DNA from: Qipengyuania soli
GTDB taxonomy: Bacteria; Pseudomonadota; Alphaproteobacteria; Sphingomonadales; Sphingomonadaceae
Direction: 5' to 3'
DNA: 64,000 nucleotides
NCBI RefSeq assembly: GCF_015529805.1
Contig: NZ_CP064654.1
Location: 2,356,001 to 2,420,000 of the forward strand
Positions within the stretch are counted from its first letter, which is position 1. Every line of letters begins with the position of its first letter. The notes below the pieces were generated by a model. The model ran no database searches. It saw only the letters and a list, made by a program, of their open reading frames with translations, and was not told the origin of the DNA. The position numbers were made by a program, and so were the translations under genes. This document shows, one piece after another, positions 46,018 through 53,756 of the stretch.

Positions 46018-46812
46018 GTGACCGACCCGATCCTCATCCACTCCGATGGTCCGGTCGAGACGGTCACGCTGAACCGGCCCGAGCGCCTCAACGCCATGGA
46101 CGAGGCGTTGATCTATGCATTGCAGGACTATTTCCGCGGCCTGCACGATCGCCTCGATGTGCGCGTCGTGGTGCTCAGGGCTGCGGGCCGGGCATTCTGC
46201 GCGGGCCTCGATCTGGGCAGCTGGAAGAATACCGGCAACGAGGGGGCGATCCATCACACTTGGCGCACCCAGCGGGCCATTGCCACGGTGATGCAGCTGA
46301 TGCGCAGCTGCCCCCAGCCGATCATCGCCCTGGCACAGGGCGCTGCCTGCGGGGGCGGCCTGTCGTTGCTGCTGTCGAGCGACATCCGGTTTTGCACGCC
46401 GGATTTCCGCATGAACGCGGCCTATATCAAGATCGGTCTCGGCGGGTGCGACATGGGATCGAGCTACTTCCTGCCGCGCCTGGTCGGCTCGTCGCTGGCC
46501 TCGGAGATGATCCTCACAGGTCGCTTCATCCATGCCGATCGCGCGCTCGCCTCAGGCTTCGTCAGTGCAGTGGTCGCGAGCGACCAGCTGGATGCCGCAG
46601 CGGCCGGAATCGTCGACGACATGCTCCTGACCGCACCGATGGGCCTGAGGCTCAGCAAGGATGCCCTAAATCGCAATATCGATGCGCCCGGCTTCGAGGC
46701 AGCGCTGGCGATCGAGGATCGTCAGCAGGTGATGCTGAGCCAGACGGCCGATGCACTGGAGGCACAGCGCGCTTTCCTCGACAAGCGGCGGCCCGATTAC
46801 CGCGACCGCTAG
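46018..46812 (+). CDS. enoyl-CoA hydratase/isomerase (crotonase) family protein
   Basis: The 264-residue protein starts at GTG, 14 bases behind spt, with AAGGGA upstream. Crotonase oxyanion-hole residues are in AFCAGLDL and ACGGGLSLLLSSDIRFC, and the EMILTGRFIHADRALASGFVS region is typical. It may hydrate or isomerise an acyl-CoA; whether it serves sphingolipid acyl chains or ordinary beta-oxidation is not known. Its place after acp-spt suggests co-transcription, which is inference. Confidence 0.88.
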   Translation: MTDPILIHSDGPVETVTLNRPERLNAMDEALIYALQDYFRGLHDRLDVRVVVLRAAGRAFCAGLDLGSWKNTGNEGAIHHTWRTQRAIATVMQLMRSCPQPIIALAQGAACGGGLSLLLSSDIRFCTPDFRMNAAYIKIGLGGCDMGSSYFLPRLVGSSLASEMILTGRFIHADRALASGFVSAVVASDQLDAAAAGIVDDMLLTAPMGLRLSKDALNRNIDAPGFEAALAIEDRQQVMLSQTADALEAQRAFLDKRRPDYRDR

Positions 46813-46819
46813 CATAAAG

Positions 46820-46851
46820 GTGCCGGCCAGGCTCTCCTTCCCGGCCGGCAC
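46820..46851. terminator. hairpin between convergent crotonase and hydroxylase genes
   Basis: GTGCCGGCC (46820-46828) pairs with GGCCGGCAC (46843-46851). It lies between convergent stops. The minus side is followed by CTTTATGC; no long U-tract is present, so it is a weak or factor-assisted terminator. Confidence 0.5.
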
Positions 46852-46857
46852 GCCCGG

Positions 46858-47712
46858 TCAGGCGGCGCTGGGCGCTGCCTGCTCTGCAACTTTTTCCCCG
46901 CCTTCGGGCATGATCTTGTTCTCGGGGAAGATCGGCCACAGCAATTGCTGGCCGAGTGTCGCCGGGGCGAGGTTCTCGACACCGTAGCTTGTGGGATAGG
47001 TGCGGGTGATCTTCGCGGTTCCGAACAGCACGTCCCAGAAGAACAGCAGGTTCCCGTAGTTGCCCTTGTAGTTGACCGCCGGATCGTCGGCGTGGCGACC
47101 ATGGTGGGCATGGTGCGTGGCAGGCGTCGAGATGGTCCGCTCAACCACCCACATGATGGGCGAGAGCCACTTGATGGCGTAGAGCGGCTTGTCCCAGGCG
47201 ACATCGGAATGCGCACCGATGATGACCAGCATCTTGACGACGATGTAGCCCGCATAGACCCAGCCGAGGCCTAGCCAGACAAGCACGCCCGCGAGCCACA
47301 GGCTGGGCATCATCGCGTAATAAATGATGTTGTTCCGGTAGACGAGCCGGACGCTCATGTACTTGGCGTTGTGATGCGCGCGGTGGAGGTTGTAGAGCCA
47401 GGATGTCGAATGGCTCGCGCGGTGCCACCAGTATTGCATCATGTCCTCGCAAACGAGGAACAGCGCAATCGCGGCGAAGACGCTGAGGCCGGCCAGTGCT
47501 CCTGCGTATTGCGGGGCGATCGCATTGGCCAAGGCTCCGGCGGCAAACAGGACGGTCGGCTGGGTCACCGCGATCAGCATCGTCATGCTGACGGCTTCGA
47601 CGATCCCGTCGTCGCGGGTCTGCTCGGATTTCGAGAACAGGTCCGAGCGCCACAGCTCGGCAAGGGCAAAGCCCAGATAGATGGCGATGATGGCGATGGT
47701 CGATCCGGGCAT
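46858..47712 (-). CDS. sterol desaturase/fatty-acid hydroxylase family protein
   Basis: This 284-residue integral membrane protein has four to five hydrophobic segments and the three histidine clusters of the di-iron hydroxylase superfamily: WWHRASH near residue 96, LHRAHHN near 110, and TPATHHAHHGRH near 195. Such enzymes hydroxylate fatty acids, sterols or carotenoids. Near the sphingolipid genes a fatty-acid or sphingoid hydroxylase is an attractive guess; a carotenoid hydroxylase is also possible. It is divergent from a Crp/Fnr regulator across a palindrome (47771-47794). Confidence 0.85.
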   Translation of the reverse strand: MPGSTIAIIAIYLGFALAELWRSDLFSKSEQTRDDGIVEAVSMTMLIAVTQPTVLFAAGALANAIAPQYAGALAGLSVFAAIALFLVCEDMMQYWWHRASHSTSWLYNLHRAHHNAKYMSVRLVYRNNIIYYAMMPSLWLAGVLVWLGLGWVYAGYIVVKMLVIIGAHSDVAWDKPLYAIKWLSPIMWVVERTISTPATHHAHHGRHADDPAVNYKGNYGNLLFFWDVLFGTAKITRTYPTSYGVENLAPATLGQQLLWPIFPENKIMPEGGEKVAEQAAPSAA

Positions 47713-47770
47713 GTCTCTCTCCCAAGAGGACGGTCTTGTCGATTCGCGGTCTAGCGTTTACTGACGAATA

Positions 47771-47794
47771 AGAATGTCCAATAGTTTACATTCT
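47771..47794. promoter_or_regulatory. 24-bp palindrome between the hydroxylase and Crp/Fnr genes
   Basis: AGAATGT (47771-47777) and ACATTCT (47788-47794) form perfect arms 10 bases apart. The site overlaps the first ATG of the Crp/Fnr frame, which supports a later start. It is not the E. coli CRP (TGTGA) or FNR (TTGAT) consensus, but is the right size for a dimeric regulator and could control both genes. Confidence 0.5.
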
Positions 47795-47815
47795 ACAGCG
47801 ACTCGACGTTCGTTG

Positions 47816-48460
47816 ATGTCGCCGATGCTGTTTTCGGCGCTAGATCCTGCCTTGCGGGTCCATCTCCTGCGCAATGCCGCGGTGCGCGAATTCGGCGACG
47901 GTCAGATCATCCAGCAGAGGGGTGAGCGAGCCGACGGCTTCTGGCTGATCGAAGAAGGATCGGTCATGGTCGGTCAGTTCCTGCCCGAAGGGGAATTTCG
48001 CGCGGTCGCACTGCTCGGCCCTGGCGATTCCTATGGCGAGCTGGCGGTCTTCGCCGGCAAGCCGCGCATCGTCGACGCGGTTTCGCGTGGCAACAGCCGG
48101 GTCAGGCTGATCGCGGCGCGCCCGTTCCTCGAAGCACTGAGCAACTACCCCGCATCGACCCGAGCCTTGCTGGGTGCCCTGTCCGAGCAGCTTCAGGACA
48201 CGCTGGCGCAACTTGCCGGCCTGAGGCGCGGGACCAATCCGCAGCGGCTGGCGGCGATCCTCGCCAACATGGCCTCCGACCAGGACCAGCCGGCGAGCGT
48301 GGTGGTGACACAACAGGAACTCGCCGACCTGCTCGGAGTGACCCGTGCGACTGCCAATGCGGCGCTGCGCGAACTGCAGAAGCTCGGCCTCGTCCAGCGC
48401 GGCTACGGGGCGGTCACGATCCCCGTCCGCGACCGGCTGGCACAATTCGCCCTCGGCTAG
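47816..48460 (+). CDS. Crp/Fnr-family transcriptional regulator
   Basis: A regulator with an N-terminal cyclic-nucleotide-binding-like domain (FGDGQIIQQRGERADGFWLIEEGSVMVGQFLPEGEFRAVALLGPGDSYGELAVFAG) and a C-terminal winged HTH (VTQQELADLLGVTRATANAALRELQKLGLVQ). No iron-sulfur cysteines are present, so it is not an Fnr-type oxygen sensor. I use the ATG at 47816 (214 residues); the first ATG, at 47774, falls inside a palindrome that looks like an operator. Probably autoregulatory and a controller of the divergent hydroxylase, by inference. Confidence 0.85.
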   Translation: MSPMLFSALDPALRVHLLRNAAVREFGDGQIIQQRGERADGFWLIEEGSVMVGQFLPEGEFRAVALLGPGDSYGELAVFAGKPRIVDAVSRGNSRVRLIAARPFLEALSNYPASTRALLGALSEQLQDTLAQLAGLRRGTNPQRLAAILANMASDQDQPASVVVTQQELADLLGVTRATANAALRELQKLGLVQRGYGAVTIPVRDRLAQFALG

Positions 48461-48467
48461 GTCCCGC

Positions 48468-49103
48468 TTACTGCTCCAGCGTAGCGGCGGCGCATTTCTC
48501 GGCCGTGGCCTGGTCTTCCCCGCCGTCGAGATAGGCGATGGCGACGAAGCCGGCGATCACCAGCGCCACGAAGCCCACGGTCACGAGGCCGAGGTACTTG
48601 TCGATGAAGCGCTTGATCGGGGCACCGAACATGCGGAACAGCACGCCCACGATCATGAAGCTGATCGAGCGGGAAACGATGCTGGCAAGGATGAAGGGCA
48701 CCAGCGCCATGCCGATGAAGCCCGCGGTGATGGTAAGCAGCTTGAACGGGATCGGGGTCGCGCCCTTCACGATCAGGATCTCGACCCCGTATTCGCGCAG
48801 GTAGCACGCCGCGACCGGGAAACTCTCCGACAGGCCGAGCCAGCGCAACAGGTCCGCCCCGATGGTATCGTAGAGACCCCAGCCGATCGCATATCCGAGG
48901 AGGCCCCCGGCGACCGAGGCCAGCGTCGCGATAACCGCGAAGCGGATCGCCTTCTTCGGCTCGGCAAGGCACATCAGGCCCAGCAGCGGGTGCGGCGGGA
49001 CCGGGAAGAAGCTCGCCTCGATAAAGGCGAACATCGCCAGCCACCATTCGGCATGCGGGTGGGACGCCTTTTCGAGCGTCCAGTCGTAGAGCTTGCGCAG
49101 CAT
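48468..49103 (-). CDS. YqaA/DedA-like membrane protein
   Basis: The 211-residue protein starts at MLRKLYDWTLEKASHPHAEWWLAMFAFIEASFFPVPPHPLLGLM. It matches the VTT/SNARE-associated (YqaA) family: the FFPVPP re-entrant segment, a GGLLGYAIGWG helix and the KGATPIPFKLLTITAGFIGMALVPFILASIVSRSI segment. DedA-family members are lipid scramblase or transport-like; the specific role is not known. A longer frame starts at 49169. Confidence 0.85.
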   Translation of the reverse strand: MLRKLYDWTLEKASHPHAEWWLAMFAFIEASFFPVPPHPLLGLMCLAEPKKAIRFAVIATLASVAGGLLGYAIGWGLYDTIGADLLRWLGLSESFPVAACYLREYGVEILIVKGATPIPFKLLTITAGFIGMALVPFILASIVSRSISFMIVGVLFRMFGAPIKRFIDKYLGLVTVGFVALVIAGFVAIAYLDGGEDQATAEKCAAATLEQ

Positions 49104-49202
49104 GGTCTGGTGAAATTCCTCGCGTCCCGTGGTCCCTTGCGGACTAGGCGAGCATCCCGGCGTAGGCAAGCGCGACTGAATAACCTATTTGGTTCTTTTT
49201 GA

Positions 49203-49232
49203 TTGACATCGTCACGCTGTTTGGGCACATAA
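49203..49232 (+). promoter_or_regulatory. candidate sigma-70 promoter of the GTA remnant
   Basis: TTGACA at 49203-49208 (a perfect -35) and ACATAA at 49227-49232 (18-base spacer) precede the terminase-like gene by about 100 bases. The transcript would cross the hairpin at 49264-49301 before the first gene. Confidence 0.45.
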
Positions 49233-49263
49233 AAGGAACATCGCGATAGTGTGATTCGCACTG

Positions 49264-49302
49264 AAGGGCGGCCATCTCCACCAGCCGGAGCGGCCGCCCT
49301 TT
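49264..49302 (+). terminator. strong hairpin ahead of the GTA genes (possible attenuator)
   Basis: AAGGGCGGCC (49264-49273) pairs with GGCCGCCCTT (49292-49301), with an inner CTCC/GGAG pair. It is 34 bases upstream of the first GTA-type gene and downstream of the candidate promoter. It may terminate or attenuate entry into the cluster. Confidence 0.6.
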
Positions 49303-49334
49303 CGCGTTCAGTCGATTTATTGCGGGAGGGCAAG

Positions 49335-49958
49335 ATGGGCAAAGCCAAGTCTGGCGACCGCCATGCCTGGGAAGCGCCTTTCCTGAAGGCGCTCAGGAAG
49401 TATGGCTCGGTCAAACGCGCAGCCAGCGCAGCCGGGATCACCACCGGACCCGTCTATAACCGGCGCCAGCGCAGCGAGGAGTTCGTCGAAGCTTGCACGA
49501 AGGCCCGCGAGGCTTTCCATGCCAATGGCGGCAGGGTCATCCGCAACAGCGCCGACAAGCCAGCACCACGGCAGTGGAAGCGTACTTTCCTCGACATGCT
49601 GGCGGAGACTTCCAACGTCACCGCTTCGGCCAGCGAAGCCAATGTCTCGGTGCGCGAGGTCTATCGCACCCGGCGGTCGGACGAGGATTTCGCGGGCGAG
49701 TGGCGCACGGCCCTCTTCGAAGGCTATGCCAATCTGGAAATGGAGGTGCTCGGCTTCCTGCGCGATCCGGCTCCGACCCGGAAGCTGGATGTGGCCGCGG
49801 CGCTGCGCCTGCTGACCGCGCACAAGGATACTATCGCCACCGAGCGAGCGGCCCGCGCCAATGTCAGCGCCGCGGAAGTGCGCGCCTCGATCGAGCGCAA
49901 GGTCGAGATTTTCCGCCAGCAGGTCGCCGCCGAACAGGCGCGCAAGGCCCGTGACTGA
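49335..49958 (+). CDS. GTA small-terminase-like HTH protein
   Basis: This 207-residue protein occupies the first position of sphingomonad GTA clusters, just before the large terminase. It has two helix-turn-helix-like segments (FLKALRKYGSVKRAASAAGITTGPVYNRRQRSEEFVEAC and FLDMLAETSNVTASASEANVSVREVYRTRRSDEDFAGEW) and a C-terminal helix (VRASIERKVEIFRQQVAAEQARK). Two HTH units suit a DNA-recognition component of packaging. GCGGGAGG lies just upstream of the start. Its last bases overlap a GTG that would start the large terminase. Confidence 0.75.
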   Translation: MGKAKSGDRHAWEAPFLKALRKYGSVKRAASAAGITTGPVYNRRQRSEEFVEACTKAREAFHANGGRVIRNSADKPAPRQWKRTFLDMLAETSNVTASASEANVSVREVYRTRRSDEDFAGEWRTALFEGYANLEMEVLGFLRDPAPTRKLDVAAALRLLTAHKDTIATERAARANVSAAEVRASIERKVEIFRQQVAAEQARKARD

Positions 49959-50388
49959 CTTGAGCGGCAGGCCGCGCCTGTTCTCGCAGGCCTCGTGCGA
50001 TCTCACCGACAGCTTCGTTGCCGGACTGGACCAGAAGGAAAAGGACGAATGGTCGTTCGACTTCGCCAACACCGCGCACGACGGGCAGCTACCACCGTCG
50101 GGCGACTGGCGGACCTGGCTGATCATGGCCGGACGCGGTTTCGGCAAGACGCGAGCAGGGGCCGAATGGGTCCGCTCGCTCGCCGAAGCGAACCGCCATG
50201 CGCGTATCGCACTGATCGGCGCGAGCCTGGGCGAGGCGCGCAGCGTCATGGTCGAGGGCGAGAGCGGCATCCTTGCCTGCTCGCCGCCCGAACGGAGACC
50301 TGTTTTCGAACCTTCCTTGCGGAGGCTGCGCTGGCCCAACGGGGCCGAAGCGATGCTCTGTGGCGGATCTATCGCAGCGATGGAGTGA
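49951..50388 (+). pseudogene. truncated GTA large terminase (TerL, N-terminal fragment)
   Basis: Only about the first 140 residues of the packaging ATPase remain. GDWRTWLIMAGRGFGKTRAGAEWVRSL carries the Walker A GRGFGKT (61-67), and RIALIGASLGEARSVMVEGESGILA and EPSLRRLRWPNGAEAM match GTA ORFg2. After GAEAM the homology stops, and the frame runs 9 more codons to a TGA at 50386-50388. The Walker B, motif III and RNase-H nuclease parts of an approximately 450-residue TerL are gone, so it cannot package DNA. Start at GTG overlapping the previous gene. Confidence 0.85.
50345..50365. other. deletion junction within the GTA cluster
   Basis: TerL homology in one frame ends at NGAEAM (about 50341-50356) and GTA ORFg13 homology (LWRIYRSDGVTLGFTTHD) begins in the next frame at about 50358. 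This collapses the interval normally holding the rest of g2 through g12. GCGATGCTCTG at the junction could be shared by both parent sequences, as the ORFg13 N-terminal segment and TerL both tend to read Ala-x-Leu here; that is inference. Confidence 0.7.
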
Positions 50389-51128
50389 CGCTCGGCTTCA
50401 CCACGCATGACCGCGACCTCCTCTTCGACGGGGTGCTGCATCGGGCAGCGCCCGGCATGCTGCCCTCGGCGATCCGCAAGACGATCGGGTTCTCCGACGA
50501 CGAGAGCGAAGTAGAGGGCGCAATCTCGCACGCCGCCATCCGCGAGGAGGACCTGGTCGCGGGCAGGTATGACGGAGCTCGCGTCGAAAGCGGCATCGTC
50601 GACTGGCAATCGCTCGAAACTGCCACCCTGCACGGCGGGTCGATTGGTTCGGTATCGCAGGAAGGCGGGAAGTTCGCCGCCCAGCTGCGCTCGGCCAAGG
50701 CCGACCTCGATGTCGATCCCGTGCCGCTTTCCAGTCCGACCTGTCGCGCAAGCTTCTGTGGCCCGGAATGCGCGTTGAACCCGCTCGATCACGAGACGCG
50801 CACGACAATCCGGTCGGTGGACCCCGATGCCAACAGGATCGCGACCGAAGAGGCCGACCACTCCGGATATTCCTTTGGCACCGTGACCTTCCTCGATGGG
50901 ACGATGGCGGGACTTTCCGCGCGGATCATCGCCACTTCGCAGGTAGGGCTAACACTCGACCGTCCGGTGGACCCGGCTCTGGCAACCGGAGCAAGGGTGA
51001 AGCTTCGCGAGGGCTGCGACAAGACCATCGCCACCTGCACTGGTCGCTTCGACAATGCCTGCAACTTCCGTGGCGAGCCATTCCTGCCCGGCAACGACAT
51101 GCTGGCCCAGTATCCCATGCCGCGATGA
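50385..51128 (+). CDS. GTA ORFg13-like tail protein (DUF2163), N-terminally truncated
   Basis: This is the DUF2163/BR0599-type protein of RcGTA-like tails. TLGFTTHDRDLLFDGVLHRAAPGMLPSAIRKTIGFSDDESEVEGAI begins the recognised part, and CRASFCGPECALNP and CDKTIATCTGRFDNACNFRGEPFLPGND give the C-terminal DUF2163 cysteine-rich segments. The deletion removed about 20 N-terminal residues. GTG at 50385 overlaps the TerL fragment's TGA as GTGA, so reinitiation could still make a 247-residue protein. Whether it is made is untested. Confidence 0.75.
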   Translation: MTLGFTTHDRDLLFDGVLHRAAPGMLPSAIRKTIGFSDDESEVEGAISHAAIREEDLVAGRYDGARVESGIVDWQSLETATLHGGSIGSVSQEGGKFAAQLRSAKADLDVDPVPLSSPTCRASFCGPECALNPLDHETRTTIRSVDPDANRIATEEADHSGYSFGTVTFLDGTMAGLSARIIATSQVGLTLDRPVDPALATGARVKLREGCDKTIATCTGRFDNACNFRGEPFLPGNDMLAQYPMPR

Positions 51129-51541
51129 CCCTTGCGGAAAACTTCGCCAGAGAGGCGGAGAAACTGGTCGGCACCTCGTTCAGGCTGCGAGGGAGGAATC
51201 CGGCAACTGGTCTCGACTGCGTCGGACTTGTTTCCTGCGCACTCTCTGCAGCGCGGGGATGGGTGAAAACCCCCGAGGGCTATGCGTTACGTAACGCAAC
51301 GTTGGAGCCCTATCTCACCTTCGCTGGGCGAAATGGTTTCGAGATCGCGGTCGGGCCAATCGTTCGGGGCGACCTGCTGCTGGTCCGGCCCGGTCCTGCA
51401 CAAACGCACCTGGTGGTTGCAACTTCACTGGATCGCTTCGTGCACGCTCATGCAAGCTTGGGACGCGTCGCGATCCATGCCGGCACGCTGACCTGGTCCA
51501 TCCACCGACACTACCGGCTCCTGCCCCTAATCGAGGAATAG
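51125..51541 (+). CDS. GTA NlpC/P60-family peptidase (ORFg14-like)
   Basis: A 138-residue peptidoglycan-peptidase-like protein. The active-site cysteine is C32 in GLDCVGLVSC, the histidine is H95 in AQTHLVVAT, and HAHASLGRV gives a further polar residue, matching the NlpC/P60 order. In RcGTA this protein helps cross the cell wall. ATG overlaps the g13 stop as ATGA. The catalytic triad appears intact though the head genes are gone. Confidence 0.88.
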   Translation: MTLAENFAREAEKLVGTSFRLRGRNPATGLDCVGLVSCALSAARGWVKTPEGYALRNATLEPYLTFAGRNGFEIAVGPIVRGDLLLVRPGPAQTHLVVATSLDRFVHAHASLGRVAIHAGTLTWSIHRHYRLLPLIEE

Positions 51542-51544
51542 ATC

Positions 51545-53734
51545 ATGGCGACCGTCGTACTCACCACGCTGGGCTCGCTCTTCGGAGGACCGCTTGGCGG
51601 CGCAGTCGGAACGCTCATCGGTCGCCAGATAGACGGCGCCATCATCAGCGGCCCAAAAAGCGAAGGTCCGCGCCTGAAGGACCTCGCCGTTAGCACTTCG
51701 AGCTATGGCCAGCCGATCGCCCGTCATTATGGCAGCGTGCGCGCTGCCGGGACCGTCATCTGGGCGACCGACCTCAAGGAGACGAAGCAGAAATCCGGTG
51801 GCGGCAAGGGACGCCCCTCGAGCACCTCCTATGTCTACAGCGTCTCCTTCGCGGTGGCGCTTTCGAGCAGACCGATCGAGGGGATCGGCCGCATCTGGGC
51901 CGATGGCAATCTATTGCGAGGCTCGGGCGGCGACCTCAAGTCATCAGGTGCCCTGCGCATTCATTCCGGCCATGGGGACCAGCGACCAGATCCCCTCCTG
52001 GCGGCCGAGCTGGGCGACAAATGCCCGGCTCACCGCGGCTGCGCCTATGTTGTTTTCGAAGACCTTTCTCTGGCCGATTTCGGCAATCGCATTCCCGCCC
52101 TTACATTCGAAATCCTCGCCGGTGATGGAGCCGGGCTGCTCCCGGAGATGGTCGGAAATCTCGGTTCCGTAGATACATCGGCACTGATGGATCAGCTCAA
52201 AGGCTACAGCCATGACGGTGGCAGCCTTGCCGGCGTGCTGGCGCAGGTCGACCGATTGAAACCGGTCGTTCCGCTTTATCGGGGAGGCGCATTGCGGCTT
52301 GCCGGGAGCAGCACGGCGGAACAGATGACCAAGTCCCTCCCGCCCCCCGCGACTTGGGATCAGGGTGAATTTGGTCGCGAGGACGGGCGTGCTCGCGCAC
52401 GCGGATCGCTGACGGCCAATGCTCTATCGGCCCTGCGGTACTACGATCCCGCGCGCGACTATCAGCCGGGCATGCAGCGGGCTGAGGGAGGTGCCACAGC
52501 CACACAGAGAAGGACATTGGAGTTCCCCGGCGTCCTGTCTGCTCAGGACGCGCGCATGCTGCTGCGTGAGGCCTCCATGCGAGAAGCAATTGGACAGGAA
52601 ACACTGTCCTGGCGGGTCGCACAACTCGATCCTGCGTTGGGTCCGGGTTCGAAGGTAAAGGTGCCCGGTATTCCCGGCACATGGCGAGTGGCGGAATGGG
52701 AGTGGCGAGGCGCTGGCATAGAATTGCAGCTTGTCCGCCATCTCCAACAGGGCGCATTCCATGCGGTGACTTCCGACCCCGGCGACGGCTGGCATCCACC
52801 GGATCGTGAGATCGGGGCCACGAGCCTCCGCGTCTTCGAGTTGCCTTGGGACGGACACGGATCGAATGAAGAGGTCCGCATCTTTGGGGCAACCAGCGCG
52901 CCCGCTGGCCCCTGGGCCGGGGCAGCGCTGTTTGCGCAGCAAGGTACCGCGCTCGAACCTGTCGGCAATAGCGGGCCGTCCCGCGCCACGACTGGCAAAC
53001 TCCTCCAGCCATTGGAACCCAGCCCTGCACATCGTTTCGAACAGGCAGCATCGCTGCTGGTAAAGATGCTGGACCACAGTTCCGAACTGGTCTCGACCGA
53101 CTCTGCAGGCCTGGCACGCGGGGTCAACCGGATGCTGGTTGGCGAAGAAGTGCTGCAATTCGCCCAGGCCGAACCCCTCGGTGAAGGCGAGTGGAAACTG
53201 ACCGGCCTCCTTCGCGGTCGCGGCGGGAGTGAACGGCCCGCGCTTGCCGGACATGCGGCAGGCAGCGAAGCAACACTTCTGGACGAGGATTTATTGTTAC
53301 TGCGTGTCGATCTGCCAGCGCTGGCCGGCAGCACCGAGTTTGCAGCGATCGGACTCGCCGAGAGCGAACCCGTGAAGGCTTCGCTGGAGAACCAGGGAGC
53401 AAGCAGGCGCCCTCCCAGCCCGTGCCACGGCTGCGTCCGGCATACTGACGACGGCGCCCTGGCCATTTCCTGGACCCGAAGAGCCCGCGGTGGCTGGATC
53501 TGGCAAGACGAGGTCGAACAGCCCCTCGTCGAACGGCAGGAACTTTACGAAGTCGGGATCGGTCCGCCTTCGGCACCCTTGCGGTCGTTTACTACCCCGA
53601 CCCCGGATCTGGTCCTTGGGGCTGCGACCTTGGCCGATCTCACCGCGACGCACCCCGATAGCCCGATCTGGGTGAGGCAGTGCGGCGACTACAGCAAATC
53701 ACAACCGCTAATGCTCGGCCACTTGGCCGGGTAA
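51545..53734 (+). CDS. GTA host-specificity/tail tip protein (ORFg15-like)
   Basis: The 729-residue protein starts ATVVLTTLGSLFGGPLGGAVGTLIGRQIDGAIISGPKSEGPRLKDLAVSTSSYGQPIARHYGSVRAAGTVIWATDLKET, the hallmark of GTA ORFg15. It lies three bases after g14. RcGTA ORFg15 is about 1300 residues with a central TIM-barrel-like domain; that domain is not recognisable here. Many sphingomonad versions may be of the shorter kind, so I cannot say it is truncated. The frame is open throughout. Confidence 0.8.
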   Translation: MATVVLTTLGSLFGGPLGGAVGTLIGRQIDGAIISGPKSEGPRLKDLAVSTSSYGQPIARHYGSVRAAGTVIWATDLKETKQKSGGGKGRPSSTSYVYSVSFAVALSSRPIEGIGRIWADGNLLRGSGGDLKSSGALRIHSGHGDQRPDPLLAAELGDKCPAHRGCAYVVFEDLSLADFGNRIPALTFEILAGDGAGLLPEMVGNLGSVDTSALMDQLKGYSHDGGSLAGVLAQVDRLKPVVPLYRGGALRLAGSSTAEQMTKSLPPPATWDQGEFGREDGRARARGSLTANALSALRYYDPARDYQPGMQRAEGGATATQRRTLEFPGVLSAQDARMLLREASMREAIGQETLSWRVAQLDPALGPGSKVKVPGIPGTWRVAEWEWRGAGIELQLVRHLQQGAFHAVTSDPGDGWHPPDREIGATSLRVFELPWDGHGSNEEVRIFGATSAPAGPWAGAALFAQQGTALEPVGNSGPSRATTGKLLQPLEPSPAHRFEQAASLLVKMLDHSSELVSTDSAGLARGVNRMLVGEEVLQFAQAEPLGEGEWKLTGLLRGRGGSERPALAGHAAGSEATLLDEDLLLLRVDLPALAGSTEFAAIGLAESEPVKASLENQGASRRPPSPCHGCVRHTDDGALAISWTRRARGGWIWQDEVEQPLVERQELYEVGIGPPSAPLRSFTTPTPDLVLGAATLADLTATHPDSPIWVRQCGDYSKSQPLMLGHLAG

Positions 53735-53756
53735 CTTCGCCTTGAAGGATCATACC

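Noticed and set aside
51545-53734. g15 called as truncated because no TIM-barrel domain is seen
   Set aside because: The frame is open and starts and ends normally; sphingomonad versions may lack this domain, so truncation is not shown.
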